Shown: positions 36,804 to 47,065, counted from the first letter of the stretch. The stretch is 64,000 nucleotides of DNA from Bog-532 sp963775825 (GCA_963775825.1 CAVZKY010000035.1:9414-73413), one strand, 5' to 3'. Numbers and translations are program-made. Notes: generated from the sequence alone by a model not told the origin.

Positions 36804-37937
36804 GTGAAGTTCCAGGTCGAGCGAGACGTACTCGCTGACGCCGTCGCCTGGACGGCCCGCGCCTTGCCCGCCCGCCCGGCCGTTCCGGTGCTGGCCGGCA
36901 TGCACCTGGCGGCCGCCCAGCAGCTGACTCTGTCCACGTTCGACTACGAGGTCTCGGCTCAGGCCAGCGTGCCGGTGATCACGGATGAGGAGGGCACGGT
37001 GCTGGTTTCCGGCCGGCTCCTGGCTGAGATCGTCCGTAGCCTGCCGGCCCGCCCGGTGGAAATGAGCACCGAAGGGACCCGGACCACCCTGAAGTGCGGC
37101 AGCGCGGTCTTCACGCTGATGACCCTGCCCGACGATGAATACCCGACGCTGCCGGGTATGCCTCCGGAGGCCGGGGCGATCGGCGCGGACGTCCTGGCCG
37201 CGGCGATCAGCCAGGTGGCCATCGCGGCGGGCCGCGACGACACACTGCCCGCACTCACCGGGATCCGGATGGAATTCGCCGGGGACACCGTGACCCTCGT
37301 CGCCACCGACCGGTACCGGCTCGCGGTCCGCGAGCTGCACTGGCAGCCGGCCAGGCCAGGCATGTCGGCCGCGGTCCTGGTGCCGGCGCGGGTCCTCGTG
37401 GACGCCGCCCGATCGCTGACGACGGCTGCCGAGGTGTCCATCGCCCTGACCGTGCCCGGCGACGACGGTTCCCAGGGAGAGGGCATCATCGGATTCGACG
37501 GGGGCGGCCGGCAGACCACGACGCGGCTGCTCGGCGGCGAGTATCCGCGGTACCAGACGCTGCTGCCCAGTGAGTTCAACGCCGTCGCGGAGCTTCCCGC
37601 CGCACCGTTTGCCGAGGCGGTCAAGCGGGTGGCCCTGGTGGCCGAGCGGAACACCCCCGTCCGGCTGGCGTTCTCCGCTGGCGAGCTCGTGCTGGAAGCC
37701 GGGGCCGGCGACGAGGCCCAGGCGGTGGAGACCGTCGAGGCCAGCTTCGACGGCGAGGATCTGCAGATCGCCTTCAACCCGCAGTACCTGCTGGACGGGC
37801 TGAGCGCCATCGACTCCGACACGGCCCGGGTCTCTTTCACCACGCCGACCCGGCCGGCGGTGGTCACCGGCAAGCGCGGCGAGGACGGCCCGCCGGACTA
37901 CCGGTACGTGCTGATGCCCATCCGGTCGGCGGGTTAG
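36804..37937 (+). CDS. dnaN: DNA polymerase III beta subunit (sliding clamp)
   Basis: 377 residues from GTG 36804 (VKFQVERDVLADAVAW). Three clamp domains can be followed (VPVLAGMHLAAAQQLTLSTF; LPALTGIRMEFAGDTVTLVA; NTPVRLAFSAGELVLEAGA), ending YRYVLMPIR. It encircles DNA and tethers the polymerase. GGAGG eight bases before this GTG decides the start over an in-frame ATG at 36774. Confidence 0.97.
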   Translation: MKFQVERDVLADAVAWTARALPARPAVPVLAGMHLAAAQQLTLSTFDYEVSAQASVPVITDEEGTVLVSGRLLAEIVRSLPARPVEMSTEGTRTTLKCGSAVFTLMTLPDDEYPTLPGMPPEAGAIGADVLAAAISQVAIAAGRDDTLPALTGIRMEFAGDTVTLVATDRYRLAVRELHWQPARPGMSAAVLVPARVLVDAARSLTTAAEVSIALTVPGDDGSQGEGIIGFDGGGRQTTTRLLGGEYPRYQTLLPSEFNAVAELPAAPFAEAVKRVALVAERNTPVRLAFSAGELVLEAGAGDEAQAVETVEASFDGEDLQIAFNPQYLLDGLSAIDSDTARVSFTTPTRPAVVTGKRGEDGPPDYRYVLMPIRSAG

Positions 37938-38017
37938 CCGGGCAGGATGCCCTGTCCCGGATGCGCGGCTCAGTAGCGGAGCATCGTGCGCCGCTCCCGG
38001 CAGTAACCTCTACAGCC

Positions 38018-39220
38018 GTGCACCTAACACGGCTCGCTCTCACCGACTTCAGGTCCTATGCTTCGGCTGACCTGATGCTCGCGCCGGGAGTGACCACGCT
38101 GAGCGGGCCGAACGGTGAGGGCAAGACCAACCTGGCGGAGGCCATCGGCTACGTCGCCACCCTGGGCAGTCACCGGGTCGCGACGGATGGCCCGCTGGTC
38201 CGGCAGGGCGCTGACCGGGCCATCCTCCGGGCCGCTGTCACATCGGCCCAGGGGAACGCCCTGGTCGAGATCGAAGTCAACCCGGGCCGGGCGAATCGGG
38301 TACGGCTGAACCGGGCGCCGTTGCCGCGGCCCCGCGAAATCCTGGGCGTGCTCCGCGCCGTGCTCTTCGCACCGGAGGACCTGGCCCTGGTCAAGGGGGA
38401 TCCGGGGGAACGGCGGCGATTTCTCGACGATCTTCTGGTCGCAACGGCACCCCGTTACGCCGCGGTCCGCTCGGACTACGAACGGGTCGTCCGCCAGCGG
38501 ACGGCGCTGCTGAAGTCGGCGGCCGCCCGCATGCCACGAGGCCGGCCCGGCGGCCCAGCAGCCGGGACCCGGCCCGAAGCCATGGCCGCCACCCTCGACG
38601 CCTGGGACGACCAGCTCGCCCGGGCCGGAGCCGAACTTCTCACCGCGCGGCTTTCGCTGGTCCGGGCTCTCCGGCCGCACATAAAGGCGGCCTACGCCGC
38701 CGTCTCCGGGGACCGGGGACCGGCCGGCGTCACCTACCGGTCGTCGTTCCCGCTGGCTGCCCTGGACGGCGCAGCGGGCCACGACGGGGCAGCGGGCCAG
38801 GGCGGGGTGGCGGGGAAGAGCACCGGTATCGAGGTGGCCATGCGGGAGGCGCTCCAGCAGGCCCGCCCGCAGGAACTGGAGCGCGGAATCTGCCTGATCG
38901 GGCCGCATCGCGATGAACTGGAGTTGCGCGTCGGCGACCTGCCCGCCCGCGGCTACGCCAGCCACGGGGAGTCCTGGTCGCTCGCGCTGGCCCTCCGGCT
39001 GGCGGCCTACGAGCTGCTCCGCGTGGACGGGGACGACCCGGTACTGATCCTCGATGATGTCTTCGCCGAGCTCGACGCCGGCCGCCGCGACCGGCTGGCC
39101 GCGCTGGTGGGCGGGGCCGAGCAGGTGGTCCTGACCGCTGCGGTTCCCGCCGACGTGCCGGCCGGCCTCACCGGGGCGAGGTACGAGGTCGGCAATGGGA
39201 AGATCATCCGTGCCGACTGA
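38018..39220 (+). CDS. recF: DNA replication and repair protein RecF
   Basis: 400 residues. SMC-like ATPase with Walker A SGPNGEGKTNLAEA at about 29-42, signature region SHGESWSLALALRLAAYELL and Walker B VLILDDVFAELDAGRR. It helps load RecA at gaps. The GTG at 38018 (VHLTRLALTDFRSY) matches homologues. An Ala/Gly repeat (AAGHDGAAGQGGVAG) near residue 250 is an unusual low-complexity insert. Confidence 0.95.
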   Translation: MHLTRLALTDFRSYASADLMLAPGVTTLSGPNGEGKTNLAEAIGYVATLGSHRVATDGPLVRQGADRAILRAAVTSAQGNALVEIEVNPGRANRVRLNRAPLPRPREILGVLRAVLFAPEDLALVKGDPGERRRFLDDLLVATAPRYAAVRSDYERVVRQRTALLKSAAARMPRGRPGGPAAGTRPEAMAATLDAWDDQLARAGAELLTARLSLVRALRPHIKAAYAAVSGDRGPAGVTYRSSFPLAALDGAAGHDGAAGQGGVAGKSTGIEVAMREALQQARPQELERGICLIGPHRDELELRVGDLPARGYASHGESWSLALALRLAAYELLRVDGDDPVLILDDVFAELDAGRRDRLAALVGGAEQVVLTAAVPADVPAGLTGARYEVGNGKIIRAD

Positions 39221-39800
39221 CGCCGATCCGGCTCTGGTGCCTCATGCAGAACGGCTCCGCCGCGCGGCCGCCGCGCTGGCCGACGTCACCGCCGACGCCC
39301 GGGCGCGGGGGGACTGGCCCGCCACGGGGCGCCCGGGTGCCGCGGGCCAGGGCGCAGAGGCAGCCGCCGGCCAGCTGCCGGGTGACGCTTCCTCCCGCCC
39401 GCGCCGGGCGCGCCGGGACGACCCCCAGCCGCTCGCCGCTGCCATCGGCGGCCTGCTGTCCGACCAGGGCTGGAAGGAACAAGCCGCGGTCGGTTCGGTG
39501 TTTAGTAACTGGGCCCAAATTGTGGGGCCCGACCTCGCCGCCCACACTCGCCCGGACGGCTTTGCCGACGGCGAGCTCGCGGTCGCGGCCGACTCCACCG
39601 CGTGGGCCACGCAGGTCAGGCTGCTCGCATCAGCGCTGGTCCGCAGGCTCAATTCCGAGCTAGGTGAGGGCACCGTCCGCCGGGTCAAGGTCAGGGCCGG
39701 CCGGCCCCCGGCAGCGTGGCGGATGGCGGGTCCCAGGAAGCCGGGGACACGGCGACACGTACGGCTAGGAACGCCCGTGTCACACCGAATTCCCAGCTAG
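39195..39800 (+). CDS. DUF721 domain protein
   Basis: Up to 201 residues, with the DUF721 core in the C-terminal half (GGLLSDQGWKEQAAVGSVFS, NWAQIVGPDLAAHTRP, LAVAADSTAWATQVRLLASA). The family is always near recF/gyrB in actinobacteria; a role with replication initiation has been proposed for relatives, but the function here is unknown. It overlaps recF by 26 bases if started at ATG 39195. The GTG at 39210 with GGGAAG upstream is an alternative. Confidence 0.9.
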   Translation: MGRSSVPTDADPALVPHAERLRRAAAALADVTADARARGDWPATGRPGAAGQGAEAAAGQLPGDASSRPRRARRDDPQPLAAAIGGLLSDQGWKEQAAVGSVFSNWAQIVGPDLAAHTRPDGFADGELAVAADSTAWATQVRLLASALVRRLNSELGEGTVRRVKVRAGRPPAAWRMAGPRKPGTRRHVRLGTPVSHRIPS

Positions 39801-39871
39801 AATAGGGGGTACGCGCACACTACGGCACCGGGGGGTGTCTCGCGCGCGCTTCATCAGGATGGAGTTCCCAC

Positions 39872-41831
39872 TTGTCATATGACGCACGCTCGATCACGGT
39901 ACTGGAGGGGCTGGAGGCCGTCCGGAAGCGGCCTGGCATGTACATCGGCTCCACCGGGGATCGCGGGCTCCACCACCTTGTGCAGGAAGTCGTGGACAAC
40001 TCGGTCGACGAGGCGCTCGCCGGGTACTGCGATGCGATTGCGGTCACCCTGCTGCCGGACGGGGGCGTCCGGGTGCAGGACAACGGCCGCGGCATCCCGG
40101 TCGACATGCACCCGGTGGAGAAGCGGCCCGCGGTCGAGGTCGTGCTGACCACACTGCACGCGGGCGGCAAGTTCGACGCCAAGTCCTACGCAGTGTCCGG
40201 CGGCCTGCACGGGGTCGGCGTCTCAGTGGTGAACGCCCTGGCGTCGCACCTCGATCTCGCGATCCGCCGGGACGGGTATGTGTGGCGGCAGTCCTACGAG
40301 CGCGGCGCGCCGATCGGGCCGCTGGCGCGCGGCGAGGCGTCAGCCGAGACCGGCACGATCACCACATTCTGGCCGGATGCCATGATCTTCGAGACCACCA
40401 CCTGGAACTTCGAGAACGCTGTCCCGGCGGCTCCAGGAGATGGCCTTCCTTAATCGTGGTCTCACGATCACGCTCACCGACGAGCGCCCGGACGCCGACA
40501 CCGCCGACGCCGACACCGACACCGCTGGCCCGCGAGTAGTGACGTACCTGTACAAGGGCGGGATCTCGGACTTCGTGCGGTACCTCAACTCCTCCAAGGA
40601 GCCGGTGCACGCCTCGGTCATCGACTTCGGTGAGGACGGGGACGGGATCTCTGCCGAGATCGCCATGCAGTGGAACGGCTCCTACTCCGAGTCCGTGCAC
40701 ACCTTCGCCAACACGATCAACACGGCGGAGGGCGGCACGCACGAGGAGGGCTTCCGGTCCGCGCTGACCTCCATCATCAACAAGTACGCCCGCGAGCAGA
40801 AGCTGCTGCGGGAGAAGGACGACAACCTGACCGGCGAGGACGTGCGCGAGGGCCTCACCGCGATCGTGTCGATCAAGCTGGCCGACCCGCAGTTCGAGGG
40901 CCAGACCAAGACCAAGCTCGGCAACACCGAGGCCAAGTCGTACGTGCAGAAGGTCTGCAACGACCACCTGCGCGACTGGTTCGACCGGAACCCGGGTGAG
41001 GCCAAGGACATCATCACCAAGGCCACACAGGCCCAGCGCGCGCGGGTCGCGGCCCGCCAGGCCCGGGACCTGACCCGGCGGAAAAGCCTGCTGGAATCGA
41101 ACTCGCTGCCGGGCAAGCTGGCGGACTGCCAGTCCTCAGATCCAGCCAGGTGCGAGGTCTACGTGGTCGAGGGCGACTCGGCCGGCGGCTCCGCCAAGGG
41201 GGGCAGGAACCCCGAGTTCCAGGCGATCCTGCCCATCCGCGGCAAGATCCTCAACGTGGAGAAGGCCCGCATCGACCGGGTACTGAAGAACAACGAGGTC
41301 CAGGCGATGATCACCGCGCTGGGCACCGGCATCCACGACGAGTTCGACATGGCCAAGCTGCGGTACCACAAGATCATCCTGATGGCCGACGCGGACGTCG
41401 ACGGCCAGCACATCCGGACGCTGCTGCTGACCCTGCTGTTCCGGTTCATGAAGCCGCTGATCGAGGCCGGGCACGTCTACCTGGCCCAGCCTCCGCTTTA
41501 CAAGATCAAGTGGGAAGGCCGCGGGCACGAGCCGGAGTACGCATACAGCGACGCTGAGCGGGACCTGCTGGTGGAGGCCGGCATCGCGGCCGGCCGGAAG
41601 GACCCGCGACCACGGGACGGAGTGCAGCGGTTCAAGGGCCTCGGCGAGATGAACGCCACCGAGCTGTGGGAAACGACGATGAACCCCGCGCAGCGCGTCC
41701 TGCTCCAGGTAACCCTGGACGACGCGGCGCAGGCCGACGAGCTGTTCAGCGTGCTGATGGGTGAGGACGTGGAAGCCCGCCGCAACTTCATTCAGCGCAA
41801 CGCCAAGGACGTCAGGTTCCTCGATATCTAG
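39872..41831 (+). CDS. gyrB: DNA gyrase subunit B (one frameshift)
   Basis: 652 residues after correction. GHKL ATPase (SITVLEGLEAVRKRPGMYIG, QEVVDNSVDEALAGYC, VQDNGRGIPVDMHP, GGLHGVGVSVVNAL), transducer, and TOPRIM domain (VYVVEGDSAGGSAKGGRN, LMADADVDGQHIRTLL), ending RNAKDVRFLDI. It supplies ATP-driven strand passage with GyrA. The frame breaks near 40414: deleting one A changes NFENAVPAAPGDG to NFETLSRRLQEMAFLNRGL, the universal sequence. A disrupted gyrB could not support growth, so a sequence error is very likely. The TTG start at 39872 has GGAG eight bases upstream. Confidence 0.96.
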
Positions 41832-41899
41832 CCGTTCACGGCGCATTCACTGAGGGCCGCGTGAACAGCGCAGCCTTACCGAAGAAACAAGGACGTTTA

Positions 41900-44449
41900 G
41901 TGACTGACGTGACAACCGAGGGCACACCGCCACCGGAGCATGACCGGACCGAGCCGGTCGACATCGAATTCGAGATGCAGCGCAGCTACATCGACTATGC
42001 GATGTCGGTCATCGTCGGCCGGGCGCTCCCGGACGTGCGGGACGGCCTGAAGCCGGTGCACACGCGCGTCCTGTACGCGATGTACGACGGCGGCTACCGG
42101 CCCGACCGCGGGTACTCCAAGTGCTCCCGCGTGGTCGGCGACGTCATGGGCCAGTACCACCCGCACGGCGACAGCGCCATCTACGACGCGCTGGTCCGCC
42201 TCGGCCAGGACTGGTCGATGCGCTACCCCCTCATCGACAGCCAGGGCAACTTCGGGTCGCCCGGGAACGACCCGCCCGCCGCCATGCGGTACACCGAGTG
42301 CCGCCTGGCGCCGCTGGCCATGGAGATGCTGCGGGACATCGACAAGGAGACCGTCGATTTCCGGCCGAACTACGATGGCCGGTCCGCCGAGCCCGTGGTG
42401 CTGCCCGCCCGGTTTCCGAACCTGCTCGTCAACGGGTCCGAGGGCATCGCTGTCGGCATGGCCACTAAGATCCCGCCGCACAACCTCCGCGAGGTCGCCG
42501 AGGGGGTCAGGTGGTACCTGGAGAACTTCGACGCCTCCGATGAGGACCTGCTCGAGGCGCTGATCCAGCGGATCAAGGGCCCCGACTTCCCCACCCGCGG
42601 GCTGATCGTCGGCCGCCGCGGTATCCAGGAGGCCTACCGGACCGGGCGCGGCTCGATCACCATGCGCGCGGTCGTCGAGGTCGAGGAGGACCAGCGGGGG
42701 CGCGCGTGCCTGGTCGCCACCGAGCTCCCGTTCCAGGTCAACCCCGACAATCTGGCGCAGAAGATCGCCGAGCTGCACAAGGACGGCCGGGTCACCGGTA
42801 TCGCGGACATCCGGGATGAGACGAGCCTGCGCACCGGGCAGCGTCTCGTCATCGTGCTGAAGCGGGACGCGATCCCGAAGGTCGTGCTGAACAACCTGTA
42901 CAAGCACACCCAGCTCCAGGACACCTTCGGCGCCAACATGATGGCCCTGGTCGACAGCGTGCCGCGGACGCTGCGGCTGGACCAGTTCATCAGGTACTGG
43001 GTCGCGCACCAGATCGAGGTCATCATCCGGCGGACCCGGTACCTGCTGCGTAAGGCGCAGGAGCGGGCGCACATCCTGAGCGCGCTGCTGAAGGCGATCG
43101 ACCGTATCAACGAGGTCATCGCGCTCATCCGGGCCAGCGCCTCGGCTGCCGCGGCGCAGCAGGGCCTGATGGGCATGCTGGAGATCGACGAGATCCAGGC
43201 CCGTGCCATCCTGGATATGCAGCTGCGTAAACTGGCCGCCCTCGAACGGCAGGAGCTCGTCGAGGAGTACGACGGCCTGATGACCAAGATCGCCGACTAC
43301 GAGGATATCCTGGCCTCGCCGGTCCGGCAGCGGACGATCGTCGGCGATGAGCTGGCCGAGATCGTCGAGCGCTACGGCGACGAGCGCCAGACCGAGGTCA
43401 TCGCCTACGACGGGGACGTCACCGACGAGGACCTGATCGCCGAAGAGGACGTCGTCGTCACGATCACCAACGGCGGCTACGCCAAGCGCACCAAGACCGA
43501 CCTGTACCGGGCCCAGCGCCGGGGCGGCAAGGGCGTTCGCGGCGCGCAGCTTCGCACCGACGACATCGTGGACCACTTCTTCGTCACCACGACGCATCAT
43601 TGGATCTTGTTCTTCACGAACAAGGGCCGGGTGTACCGCGCCAAGGCGTACGAGCTGCCGGAAGCGGCGCGTGACGCCCGCGGCCAGCACGTGGCCAACC
43701 TGCTGGCCTTCCAGCCGGACGAGACGATCGCCGAGGTCCTCGCGCTCCGGGACTACCAGGTGGCTCCCTATCTGGTCCTGGCCACCAAGACCGGCCTGGT
43801 CAAGAAGTCGCGCCTGACCGACTTTGATTCACCGCGCTCGGGCGGCATCATCGCCATCAACCTGCGCGACGACGACGAGGTCATAGCCGCCCGGCTGGTC
43901 GCGCCAGAAGAAGACCTGCTGCTGGTCAGCAGCAAGGCGCAGGCCCTGCGTTTCCAGGCCAGTGACGAGTCTCTGCGCCCGATGGGGCGAGCTACCTCCG
44001 GCGTCATCGGCATGCGATTCGCCGATGGGGATGAACTGCTCGACATGTACGTCGTCCGGGATGATGAGGACGTCCTGGTCGCTACAGAGGGCGGCTACGC
44101 AAAACGAACACCGGCCGATCAGTATCCTGTGAAGAACCGTGGCGGCATGGGTGTCGTTACGGCGAGGATAGTGGAAACGCGCGGGCGGCTCGTGGGCGCC
44201 CTGATGGTTCGCCCGGACGATGAGATTTTTGCCATCACGTCCGCGGGCGGCGTCATCAGGACGCGAGCCGGTGAGGTCAAGCGATCTGGCCGGCAGACTA
44301 TGGGTGTCCGGCTGATGAACCTCGCGTCTGGGGACAGCGTGGTCGGGCTCGCGCGCAACGCCGAGTCGCTTGACGCGGCCGACGATGACCAGCCCGACGG
44401 CGACGCCGAGCCGCTAGCCGAAGGCGGCGACGGAGCCAGCGGGGAGTGA
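41900..44449 (+). CDS. gyrA: DNA gyrase subunit A
   Basis: 849 residues. Breakage-reunion domain with the catalytic tyrosine in PPAAMRYTECRLA, and quinolone-determining region YHPHGDSAIYDALVRLGQ, which keeps Ser and Asp at the two common resistance positions. Six beta-pinwheel blades (e.g. VVVTITNGGYAKRTKTDLYR, GGKGVRGAQ the GyrA box) make up the C-terminal half. It cuts and rejoins DNA to introduce negative supercoils. GTG 41900 (VTDVTTEG) is preferred over GTG 41861 because AAGGA lies seven bases upstream. Confidence 0.97.
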   Translation: MTDVTTEGTPPPEHDRTEPVDIEFEMQRSYIDYAMSVIVGRALPDVRDGLKPVHTRVLYAMYDGGYRPDRGYSKCSRVVGDVMGQYHPHGDSAIYDALVRLGQDWSMRYPLIDSQGNFGSPGNDPPAAMRYTECRLAPLAMEMLRDIDKETVDFRPNYDGRSAEPVVLPARFPNLLVNGSEGIAVGMATKIPPHNLREVAEGVRWYLENFDASDEDLLEALIQRIKGPDFPTRGLIVGRRGIQEAYRTGRGSITMRAVVEVEEDQRGRACLVATELPFQVNPDNLAQKIAELHKDGRVTGIADIRDETSLRTGQRLVIVLKRDAIPKVVLNNLYKHTQLQDTFGANMMALVDSVPRTLRLDQFIRYWVAHQIEVIIRRTRYLLRKAQERAHILSALLKAIDRINEVIALIRASASAAAAQQGLMGMLEIDEIQARAILDMQLRKLAALERQELVEEYDGLMTKIADYEDILASPVRQRTIVGDELAEIVERYGDERQTEVIAYDGDVTDEDLIAEEDVVVTITNGGYAKRTKTDLYRAQRRGGKGVRGAQLRTDDIVDHFFVTTTHHWILFFTNKGRVYRAKAYELPEAARDARGQHVANLLAFQPDETIAEVLALRDYQVAPYLVLATKTGLVKKSRLTDFDSPRSGGIIAINLRDDDEVIAARLVAPEEDLLLVSSKAQALRFQASDESLRPMGRATSGVIGMRFADGDELLDMYVVRDDEDVLVATEGGYAKRTPADQYPVKNRGGMGVVTARIVETRGRLVGALMVRPDDEIFAITSAGGVIRTRAGEVKRSGRQTMGVRLMNLASGDSVVGLARNAESLDAADDDQPDGDAEPLAEGGDGASGE

Positions 44450-44581
44450 CCGGGCAGCGGAAGGACCGCAGTTACTTGGGACGGCTGGGGTGTTCGGGGG
44501 TGCGGTCCAATGCCTGATGGCCGACCGTATTTCGCCGGGCGAGGTAGCCTCAGCACGGGGACTGCAGCCGAGGAGGACGGC

Positions 44582-45766
44582 GTGGAGCAACGCACGGACG
44601 ATACGGCGCGGCAGCCACGGGTAGCCGCGGAGGATGCCGATGCGCCTCCGGCCGAGGACGGGCAGGCAGAGATCGGTCCGTCGGCCGATCAGGACGTCGG
44701 CCAGGGTAACGGGCACGCGCCTGAGGGTGAGTCGGTCTGGAGCCCGGCCACGCTCCCGGCTGCTGACGCGTCTCGCGAGCGCCCTGCGGGCCGTCAGCCG
44801 GGCGGCAGTTTCCGGACTCCCCCGGCCGACGGCGGCCAGCCAGCCACGTCTGAGCGCACCTACCAGGCTGCGACCGACCGCGTGTATCCGACCAGTACAT
44901 CCGATGGCGCCTATCCGTCCGACACTGCCTACGCTGGGCCATCGGTCGGCGACGGTTATGGTCCGCCGGACACGGAACGGGGCTTTCCCGCTTCCAGCAC
45001 GCAGGGTCACGACCTCCCCTCGGCGTCGGTCAACGGGCCGGATTACGGCGCTGCCCCAGCCGACAGCATCTACGGCGCCTCGGCGGGAACCCAGCGTGAC
45101 CTGTCCGCCCCTCCGTACCCGGCTCAGGTGACCGCGCCGCAGCGCACCCCGTCCGATTCGCGTTCCCCGTCCGATTCGCGTTCCCCGTCCGATTCGCGTT
45201 CCCCGTCCGATTCGCGTTCCCCGTCCGATTCGCGTTCCCCGTCCGATTCGCATCCCTTGTCCGATTCGCGTACGCAGACGGAGACGGAGCGGCCGGAAGG
45301 GCCGTCACCGTGGCAGGCCGCCGCGGCACGGGTACCCCGGCCGCAATCGGTGCCGAAACGGCCAAAGGCCCAGCGGTCTGAGAAGATCGGCGCCCCCGCC
45401 CGCCAGGCGCACCTCATGGTGTCCCGGTTCGAGCCCTGGTCCGTGATGAAGTTCAGTTTCATGATCTCGCTGGCGTGCTTCGTCATCTTGTTCATCGCGG
45501 TGACGCTGCTTTACGGCACGCTGGCTGGCCTCGGTGTCTTCGATTCGATCCAGAAGGCCCTGTCGAACGTCACCTCCGGCCAGGGGACGGCCGGCGTGAG
45601 CGTGTCGCACTACTTCTCCGCCTCGACGATTCTCAGCTACACGGCGCTGCTCGGGGTCTTCAATGTGTTCCTCATTACCGCCTTCGCCACGGTCGGTTCG
45701 GTCATCTACAACCTGACGGCGCGCCTCGTGGGCGGGGTCGAAGTAACGTTGCGGGAAACGGAGTGA
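44582..45766 (+). CDS. DUF3566 membrane protein with long disordered N-terminus
   Basis: 394 residues. The first ~270 are polar and disordered, with seven SDSRSP-type hexapeptide repeats. The C-terminal ~120 form the DUF3566 domain: HLMVSRFEPWSVMKFSFMIS, a first helix (ISLACFVILFIAVTLLYGTL), a loop and a second helix (LLGVFNVFLITAFATVGSVI). The family always follows gyrA in actinobacteria; its function is unknown. The GTG at 44582 is fixed by AGGAGG five bases upstream. Confidence 0.9.
   Translation: MEQRTDDTARQPRVAAEDADAPPAEDGQAEIGPSADQDVGQGNGHAPEGESVWSPATLPAADASRERPAGRQPGGSFRTPPADGGQPATSERTYQAATDRVYPTSTSDGAYPSDTAYAGPSVGDGYGPPDTERGFPASSTQGHDLPSASVNGPDYGAAPADSIYGASAGTQRDLSAPPYPAQVTAPQRTPSDSRSPSDSRSPSDSRSPSDSRSPSDSRSPSDSHPLSDSRTQTETERPEGPSPWQAAAARVPRPQSVPKRPKAQRSEKIGAPARQAHLMVSRFEPWSVMKFSFMISLACFVILFIAVTLLYGTLAGLGVFDSIQKALSNVTSGQGTAGVSVSHYFSASTILSYTALLGVFNVFLITAFATVGSVIYNLTARLVGGVEVTLRETE
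45151..45276 (+). repeat. 18-bp tandem repeat inside the DUF3566 gene
   Basis: Five exact copies of GTCCGATTCGCGTTCCCC (45151-45240) followed by two degenerate copies (to 45276). They keep the frame and encode SDSRSP repeats in the disordered cytoplasmic part. Length variation between strains by slippage is likely. Confidence 0.9.
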
Positions 45767-45845
45767 CGCGGCATCCGGCCGGTTCGCCGTCGCGCCGCAA
45801 GTTGCGGTAACCTTTCCCGGCGTGCGCGGTTCAGCCGCGTATCTG

Positions 45846-45922
45846 GGGGCTATAGCTCAGTCGGTTAGAGCGCATCCCTGATAAGGATGAGGTCGATGGT
45901 TCAAGTCCATCTAGCCCCACCA
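45846..45922 (+). tRNA. tRNA-Ile (GAT anticodon)
   Basis: Complete cloverleaf: acceptor GGGGCTA pairing with TAGCCCC, D-arm AGCTCAGTCGGTTAGAGC, anticodon loop CTGATAA in stem ATCCC/GGGAT-type (GCATC...GATG), T-loop GGTTCAAGTCC, and an encoded CCA end. This tRNA commonly follows gyrA-DUF3566 in actinobacteria. The following 235 bp to the hydrolase gene shows nothing recognisable. Confidence 0.97.
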
Positions 45923-46157
45923 GCTCAGAACACATCTCCGGGCAGCAGCCCGACCGGTTGACGGCAACAGTGACAGCAACAGCCAGGCCCGTCGACGATA
46001 CGCTGGAAGCCCGCACTCAACGCTTTCGCCATCACCTTCAGCGACCGATTCCCGGCCGCTGAGACGTTCTAGAAGAGCCGCCGGAGGGGGGCACCCGGCA
46101 GGCGGATAGCGTCGGGGAGCAGGATGCCGGGTCGCCATTGTGAGGGGGTTGACCCCG

Positions 46158-46952
46158 ATGCCGGTTGGGCTTGTGAATGGGGTTGAGCTGTATTGGGAGC
46201 AACGGGGCGGTGGTCCCCGGTTGCTTTTTTGCAACGGGTCGGGGCTGACCTTGCAAGACGTTCGGCTGCTGCTTGATCCCCTCACTGCCAGCTTCGATTT
46301 GCTGGCGTGGGACTACCGCGGCTTTGGGCGCAGCGCCCCGGTGACGCGCCCGTACGCCATGGCCGATGTCGCGGCCGACGCCGCTGGCCTTCTGGAGATC
46401 GCTGGGTGGGAGTCCTGCCGGGTGGTCGGGGTGAGCTTCGGCGGCATGGTGGCGCAGGAGTTCGCCGTCACCACCCCGGGCCGGGTGGAGCGCCTGGCTT
46501 TGGCGTGCACGTCGGCCGGTGGTGACGGCGGGTCCTCCTATTCGCTGCAAAAGCTGCTGGAGCTCCCGCGGGAGCAACGGGTGGCGGCGGAGCTGAAGCT
46601 GGTGGACAGCCGCTGGGACCAGCGGTGGCTGGAGGCCCACCCCGCCGATCGGGCGATCGCCCAGCGGCTGACCGCCGCCGGGCAAGATCAGCAGGGCCCG
46701 GCCGCCGTGGCCGCCCGCGCGGCCCAGCTCCAAGCGCGGGAAGGCCATGACGTGTGGGACCGGCTCGGCGCGATCACCTGCCCGGCCCTGGTTGGCTACG
46801 GCAACTACGACGGGGTAGCACCGGTGCGCAACAGCACCAGCATCGCTTCACGCATCCGCGGCGCCGAGTTGCACGGCTACGAAGGCGGCCACGTGTTCTT
46901 GTTCCAAGACCCGGCCGCCTTCCCGGCATTCGTCGCATTCCTGGGAGTTTGA
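46158..46952 (+). CDS. Alpha/beta hydrolase
   Basis: 264 residues. Nucleophile elbow GVSFGGM (Ser), acid in GYGNYDGVAP, histidine in GYEGGHVFLF; the oxyanion region is LLFCNGSGLTL. The fold hydrolyses esters or C-C bonds; the substrate cannot be told. The ATG at 46158 follows GAGGGGG; an in-frame GTG at 46140 would sit before that site. It is not clearly in an operon. Confidence 0.88.
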   Translation: MPVGLVNGVELYWEQRGGGPRLLFCNGSGLTLQDVRLLLDPLTASFDLLAWDYRGFGRSAPVTRPYAMADVAADAAGLLEIAGWESCRVVGVSFGGMVAQEFAVTTPGRVERLALACTSAGGDGGSSYSLQKLLELPREQRVAAELKLVDSRWDQRWLEAHPADRAIAQRLTAAGQDQQGPAAVAARAAQLQAREGHDVWDRLGAITCPALVGYGNYDGVAPVRNSTSIASRIRGAELHGYEGGHVFLFQDPAAFPAFVAFLGV

Positions 46953-47065
46953 GTCCCTCCGAGCGCGCTAACGAACTCTCAGGCCGGGGCACTCTATCTA
47001 GCCCAGGCGCGGGCCCTGGAGGCGGAGCGGTTACGGTTGAGCCCGAGCCTTGACATCATGTTCAT

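Noticed and set aside
40400..40450. Programmed frameshifting in gyrB
   Set aside because: No slippery sequence or known precedent; the restored sequence is universal without the extra base.
41897..43690. 597-codon open frame opposite gyrA
   Set aside because: Mirror frame of a conserved gene; composition is His/Val/Asp-rich with no domain, typical of high-GC antisense frames.
45151..45276. CRISPR-like array
   Set aside because: Units are contiguous without spacers and lie in a coding frame.
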